Below, in pieces: positions 6,230 through 9,733 of a stretch of DNA of 9,733 nucleotides; the first letter of the stretch is position 1; each line of letters opens with the position of its first letter. The notes below the pieces were generated by a model, which saw nothing but the letters and a program-made list of their open reading frames with translations, searched no databases and was not told the origin of the DNA. The stretch is taken from the NCBI GenBank assembly GCA_047639675.1, contig JBLIOI010000155.1, positions 1 to 9,733 on the forward strand, in the 5' to 3' direction. Source of the stretch: JABACD01 sp047639675 (GTDB taxonomy: Bacteria; Planctomycetota; UBA1135; GCA-002686595). The position numbers were made by a program, and so were the translations under genes.

Positions 6230-6488
6230 GTAGGGCTCTGGTTTCTCCATCGTGCCGGCGAACCGTATTCAAATTGGACTTAGTTGACCTTCTACGCACA
6301 TGCGTAGAGCAAATCATCCGATCCCAAGACGATGCACTACGCCCCCGGCACAGGCGCGATCGTCAGCTGATATAAGCCCGCTTCGCCCGCGACTTGGCGT
6401 GGGATCAGGCATTCCCCGCGAGCACTTGATGTTCGATGACGACCTCAAGAGCTTGCGAGAAGAGCCGCACCTCAAGCGCCTTGCTCAA
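6230..6488. other. Convergent intergenic stretch with no confident gene
   Basis: This is the rest of the gap between the sigma terminator and the stop codon of the minus-strand lipoprotein gene. It holds an 18-bp palindrome (6291-6308) preceded by a TTGACC word (6284-6289). A plus-strand frame runs from ATG 6429 (45 codons to 6566, overlapping the lipoprotein gene's end). It has no convincing ribosome-binding site and half of it is antisense to the TPR coding region, so I do not annotate it as a gene. No intrinsic terminator is visible for the minus-strand gene. Confidence 0.6.
6291..6308. repeat. 18-bp palindrome, possible operator
   Basis: TCTACGCA (6291-6298) and TGCGTAGA (6301-6308) are perfect 8-bp inverted arms around CA. 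A -35-like TTGACC lies 1 bp upstream (6284-6289), but no convincing -10 follows at 16-18 bp. Its dyad form fits a dimeric DNA-binding protein. As RNA it would be a 7-bp stem with a 4-nt loop and no T-run on either side, so a terminator is unlikely. The binding protein is unknown. Confidence 0.5.
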
Positions 6489-9400
6489 CTAGCGGCTACC
6501 GGCAATCAAACGCTCCAAAAGTTGCAGGCCGCGTTGCGCTTCGACATTCGTTGGGCGAATCTCTAGGGCCTGCTCAAAAGCCGCTTTCGCGAGCTCATAG
6601 CGTTTGAGTTGCCCGAAAACCTTGCCGAGCATCACATGTGGCAAGGCACTGTCTAAGTCCGCAAGGGCAGCACGCTCAAAGACTTTGATAGCAAGCTCAC
6701 GTTCACCAACTATGGTCGCGACCTCCCCATAGGCAATCAAGGTATCGAAGTCCTCGCCACGGATGCGCAAAGTCTCGCGATAGGCGGAAAGCGCTTCGGG
6801 CCCGCGCCCGGCGCGCGCGTGCAATACAGCCAAGTTGAAATGACCGATGGCATAGTCAGGATCGATTTCGACGGAGCGCTCATAGGCGATTTGCGACTCC
6901 TCCATGCGTCCAAGCAAACGCTGACTGCGCGCGATGCCTTCCGCTGCGGTTGCCAAGTTGGGTGCTTGCTCCAGTGCTCGTTCGAAGTATCCAAGCGCTT
7001 CTTCAAGCTTATTTTCAAGAACCAGGCGACGACCAGTCAGCACGGACAGCTCTGGAAAGGGCTCCTCATCGCGCAAGGTCTCTAGCAACGCATCGAGGGC
7101 CTCACTTGCCGGCTCAGTGCGGTAGGCGCGTCGTAACTCACCGTTCAAGTTGAAGACAAAGGTCGTCCCCGAGTGCTGCTTGTCTACCACATAGCGCAAC
7201 TCAACGTCGAGAGCACGGCTGGTGGCTGTTTGTTCTTCAGCCGCAAGCCGTAAGACCAGGAGCTTCTCTTGGTTTACGCCAGGGCTGTGTGAGCGTCCAA
7301 GTTCTTGCAATTCGAAGAGGCTCAAGCCGTCTTGGGTCCAAATCGGAACTTCCTCAGAGACCCAATTCTCTTCCCCTTCTGTCAATCGAATCAAACTATC
7401 GGGGGGAAGGTCGAGCCACTCTTCTTTCACGCCCGAGCGCCAGGTGACTTCGATCGAATCGATACGCTCGCCAGTTGCCAAAGAGAAGTGCAATTCAAGT
7501 GGCACCTGAGTTTGAAAACCTTCGACCATCTGAACGATGTCGTACTGGGTTTTCCCTGCACTACTCAGCGCGACGCGCGCCCCGAGCGCATGGGGATGCC
7601 CCTTTGTGGCGGTTAGCTTCAAGCGCAAGAAGTGCTGCTTTGGGCTGCGATTCTCCAATAACTGGAGCCCCTTCAACGTCCACTTCACGAGGTCCAGATC
7701 GCCGTCGCCGTCCACATCGACGAACACAACACAGCGACCATCCAAGGAGCTATCCAGCCCAAAGTGCCAGGCCGCATCAACAAAGCAATCCGGGTCGCCA
7801 CTCGGTGCATAGAACAAACGGTCACGCTGGCGCCCTGCGTATGAGCCTTCGAAGCGCAGGTCCACGTTGATGTCATGGGTCTTCTCGCCGCGCTCTAACA
7901 GAGCCCCATCCGTCGCTACTTGGCGCCAGAAGTAGGTATCCCAATCACCCAAGTCCGCGTTGGAGTGTGAAGTGAAGCCGTTGGTAGCGAAGATTTCATC
8001 GTCACCATCGCCGTCCACATCGGCAAATAGCGCGCCCCAGCCCCACTCGCCTTCCGCCGTGCCCGATCCACTTGTGACCTCAATCCAATCGCCGTCGCCA
8101 TCTTGGGTGTACAGCATATTTCCGTCTGCGATCGTCCATATCCGCTGACGCATTCCTTCGCTAATGCCGTCCGCAATACGGCTGACGCGCTTCCCCGCCT
8201 CCGAGGACATGTTGACGACGTACAGGCTCAAGTTCCCGTCATCATCATGATCGGCAAGGCTGACACCCATCGTGTACGCCGACTTGCCCGCAAAAACGGA
8301 ATCCTCATCGGCCCTGAAGTGCCCACTGCCATCGTTCAACCAAAGCGTATTCGGACCGAAGTCATTACCTTCAAAAAGATCCTCGTCGCCATCGCCATCA
8401 AAGTCGAGGGGCAGTGCAACGTAGGTGTATTGGACCCCCGAGATGCCGCGCAGCTCGCTCTCTTCAACGAAGGTCAAATTGCCCTTGTTGATGAACAGGT
8501 AGTTGTCCGCACCATCATGCGACTCGACCAGATTGTAGTTCTCCCCACGGGATGAATTGGTCCCATAGACTCCGAAGAACAGATCCAACAGCCCATCCCC
8601 GTTCACATCAATCGGGACCACTGTCGTTGGCGAGACTCCGCGCAAACCAATTGGGTTCTCGAACGTGAAAGCCAAGGGGTCTAGCACCCATTGGCCATCT
8701 TCCAGGTGGTATAGCCCCGCGCTGGCCCGGTCACCGTCGTAGCTACCGACCTTTGAACTCACAAGTTCGCGGACTCCATCGCCATCGAGATCCACATGCA
8801 ACAGGGATATACCGTTCTCATGGGGAGCACTCGGCGGCAACTTCGCCGGTACAAAACCTCCCTCCCCGTCGTTCAGGAAGAGAGTCGAAATTTCATCATC
8901 CAATGTCGCGAGCAAGTCCCAAGAGCCGTCTTCGTTCCAATCCACCGCAGAGAGTCCGCCGAGCGATAGAGTGCGGTGCTCATCGACATAGGCTTGCAGC
9001 ATCGCCGCGTTTTCGTCGGACACGTTTTGATGCAATCCCGTCGCATCGCTGACGTCCAAGAATCGGCTGAACTCAGAGACAATGGATGTCGCCCGGACAA
9101 GGTCGAGACGGCGAAGAAGCCAATTAGCGCCGTCTTGCCTCTCGAAGTCCACTTCGCAGATGGCTCGGAAGTCTGCACGGCCTCCTGTCTTACGCTCGCC
9201 GGCAAGGTAAAGCTCCGCTCGACCGGCTGCACGCTTTCCACTCGTATCGAGCAGGAACTCATCCAGCTCAAATTCCGCAATGACGACTTCCGACCAGTCG
9301 TGGGTGAAGAGGGACAAGCGCTCAACGAAATTCTCACCCGGAAGCAAGGCACCGTCCGTTCCATCGAACACTTTGATGGTCAAGAGTTCATCCGCAATGA

Positions 9401-9653
9401 CGACTCCTCCCGTTAGAACACAGAAGCGAGCCACAAAGTCCGCGCTCAATGCGTCCAGCAGTGAGCCTTGCAAGTGCGCCGTCACCCTCTCTTGACAAAG
9501 TTGCGCAGCCGCTTCCGAACGCAAGATGCCGTGAACGACATCCGCCGGCGCATGAATTGGGAACTCGCCCCGAGGCTCGCCTCCACACCCTGATAGAGCG
9601 CAGGCAAGCGCCGCGATCAAGAGTGCGTGAATGATTCGGGGGGTAGTTAGCAC
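6489..9653 (-). CDS. VCBS/FG-GAP repeat lipoprotein with ASPIC/UnbV domain and C-terminal TPRs (CRTAC1-like)
   Basis: Seen: 1054 aa. GTG 9653 gives a lipoprotein signal (LLIAALACALSGC, lipobox LSGC, Cys23). Residues about 35-200 are an unassigned alpha/beta region. Seven Ca2+-loop-like D-x-D-G-D-G motifs follow, starting at 238, 288, 349, 417, 468, 545 and 646; loop 238 has Glu241 in place of the first Gly, and loop 468 (DHDDDGNLSL) has Ser476 where Asp is usual. They fit an FG-GAP/VCBS beta-propeller. An ASPIC/UnbV domain spans about 673-757 (GARVALSSAG; IEVTWRSGVKEEW). Residues about 772-860 resemble a degenerate thioredoxin fold without CxxC. TPR-type helices fill about 865-1050 (for example LEEALGYFERALEQAPN, YELAKAAFEQALEIRPTN). 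Known: UnbV-type propellers are extracytoplasmic and TPRs bind proteins; the function of these fusions is mostly unknown. Inferred: a membrane-anchored scaffold or binding protein. No clear ribosome-binding site precedes the GTG; the lipobox supports it. Confidence 0.88.
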   Translation of the reverse strand: MLTTPRIIHALLIAALACALSGCGGEPRGEFPIHAPADVVHGILRSEAAAQLCQERVTAHLQGSLLDALSADFVARFCVLTGGVVIADELLTIKVFDGTDGALLPGENFVERLSLFTHDWSEVVIAEFELDEFLLDTSGKRAAGRAELYLAGERKTGGRADFRAICEVDFERQDGANWLLRRLDLVRATSIVSEFSRFLDVSDATGLHQNVSDENAAMLQAYVDEHRTLSLGGLSAVDWNEDGSWDLLATLDDEISTLFLNDGEGGFVPAKLPPSAPHENGISLLHVDLDGDGVRELVSSKVGSYDGDRASAGLYHLEDGQWVLDPLAFTFENPIGLRGVSPTTVVPIDVNGDGLLDLFFGVYGTNSSRGENYNLVESHDGADNYLFINKGNLTFVEESELRGISGVQYTYVALPLDFDGDGDEDLFEGNDFGPNTLWLNDGSGHFRADEDSVFAGKSAYTMGVSLADHDDDGNLSLYVVNMSSEAGKRVSRIADGISEGMRQRIWTIADGNMLYTQDGDGDWIEVTSGSGTAEGEWGWGALFADVDGDGDDEIFATNGFTSHSNADLGDWDTYFWRQVATDGALLERGEKTHDINVDLRFEGSYAGRQRDRLFYAPSGDPDCFVDAAWHFGLDSSLDGRCVVFVDVDGDGDLDLVKWTLKGLQLLENRSPKQHFLRLKLTATKGHPHALGARVALSSAGKTQYDIVQMVEGFQTQVPLELHFSLATGERIDSIEVTWRSGVKEEWLDLPPDSLIRLTEGEENWVSEEVPIWTQDGLSLFELQELGRSHSPGVNQEKLLVLRLAAEEQTATSRALDVELRYVVDKQHSGTTFVFNLNGELRRAYRTEPASEALDALLETLRDEEPFPELSVLTGRRLVLENKLEEALGYFERALEQAPNLATAAEGIARSQRLLGRMEESQIAYERSVEIDPDYAIGHFNLAVLHARAGRGPEALSAYRETLRIRGEDFDTLIAYGEVATIVGERELAIKVFERAALADLDSALPHVMLGKVFGQLKRYELAKAAFEQALEIRPTNVEAQRGLQLLERLIAGSR

Positions 9654-9733
9654 GTGTTGGGAGTGGGACGGAGGGCGGGCCAGTGTAGCGCCCCTATTAT
9701 TGTGCGCCCAGCCTCGAGATCGCTCTCAGGGCA
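9654..9733 (-). promoter_or_regulatory. Upstream region of the UnbV lipoprotein gene, truncated by window edge
   Basis: These 80 bp precede the GTG start and probably carry its promoter. An AT-rich patch at 9695-9700 (ATAATA on the minus strand) inside GC-rich sequence is the only -10-like element; I find no good -35 before the edge. No other gene is recognisable here. Confidence 0.4.

Noticed and set aside
6363..6376. TCAGCTGA palindrome followed by TATAAG as a promoter
   Set aside because: No -35-like element at the right distance; an 8-bp palindrome alone is expected by chance.
8103..8555. 150-codon open frame opposite the UnbV lipoprotein gene
   Set aside because: It is a shadow of the D-x-D-G-D-G repeats; the minus-strand frame has domain structure, a lipobox and a full-length family match.
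7680..9000. Repeated GATCGCCGTCGCC-like words as a DNA repeat family
   Set aside because: They encode the recurring Ca2+-binding DGDGD loops of the propeller, so the repetition is protein-driven.
1..9733. Mobile element, prophage, CRISPR or defence island
   Set aside because: No transposase, integrase, terminal repeat, spacer array or known defence domain was found; apt and sigma look like chromosomal core genes.

Overview
The window holds six protein-coding genes, all recognisable at family level. I see no rRNA, tRNA, CRISPR array, transposase or phage gene. The mix suggests a free-living bacterium rich in secreted proteins and lipoproteins, most likely Planctomycetota or a neighbouring lineage. 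The reasons are a secreted PQQ-type sugar dehydrogenase with a PKD-like tail, a large VCBS/ASPIC-UnbV/TPR lipoprotein and a FliA/WhiG-type sigma factor carrying a WVPRLVR motif. This taxonomic guess rests on family resemblance only.

Layout. Positions 1-1478 (minus strand) carry the N-terminal 492 codons of the dehydrogenase; its 3' end lies outside the window. A 94-bp divergent gap separates it from a plus-strand block. That block starts with an ABC-F ATPase (GTG at 1573, to 3507). A C39-type cysteine peptidase lipoprotein (3486-4490) overlaps its end by 22 nt. After a 196-bp gap with hairpins and a T-run come apt (adenine phosphoribosyltransferase, 4687-5196) and, 12 nt further on, a FliA/WhiG sigma factor (5209-6144). 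A strong intrinsic terminator (6199-6229) closes this unit. The 344-bp convergent gap 6145-6488 also contains a second hairpin, an 18-bp palindrome and repeated CTACG/CGTAG words. The minus-strand lipoprotein gene 6489-9653 (1054 aa) faces the sigma gene, and its 80-bp upstream region reaches the right edge.

How the genes relate. ABC-F and C39 look translationally coupled. Apt and the sigma factor look like a second coupled pair, because the ribosome-binding site of the sigma gene covers the apt stop codon. The two large minus-strand genes encode exported proteins and have no evident link to the plus-strand block. Four of the six genes appear to start with GTG or TTG.

No clearly new defence or biosynthetic system is visible. 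The points most worth a second look are the clustered CTACG/CGTAG words and paired hairpins at 6158-6342, a degenerate thioredoxin-like segment inside the UnbV lipoprotein, and the two unusual gene couplings.
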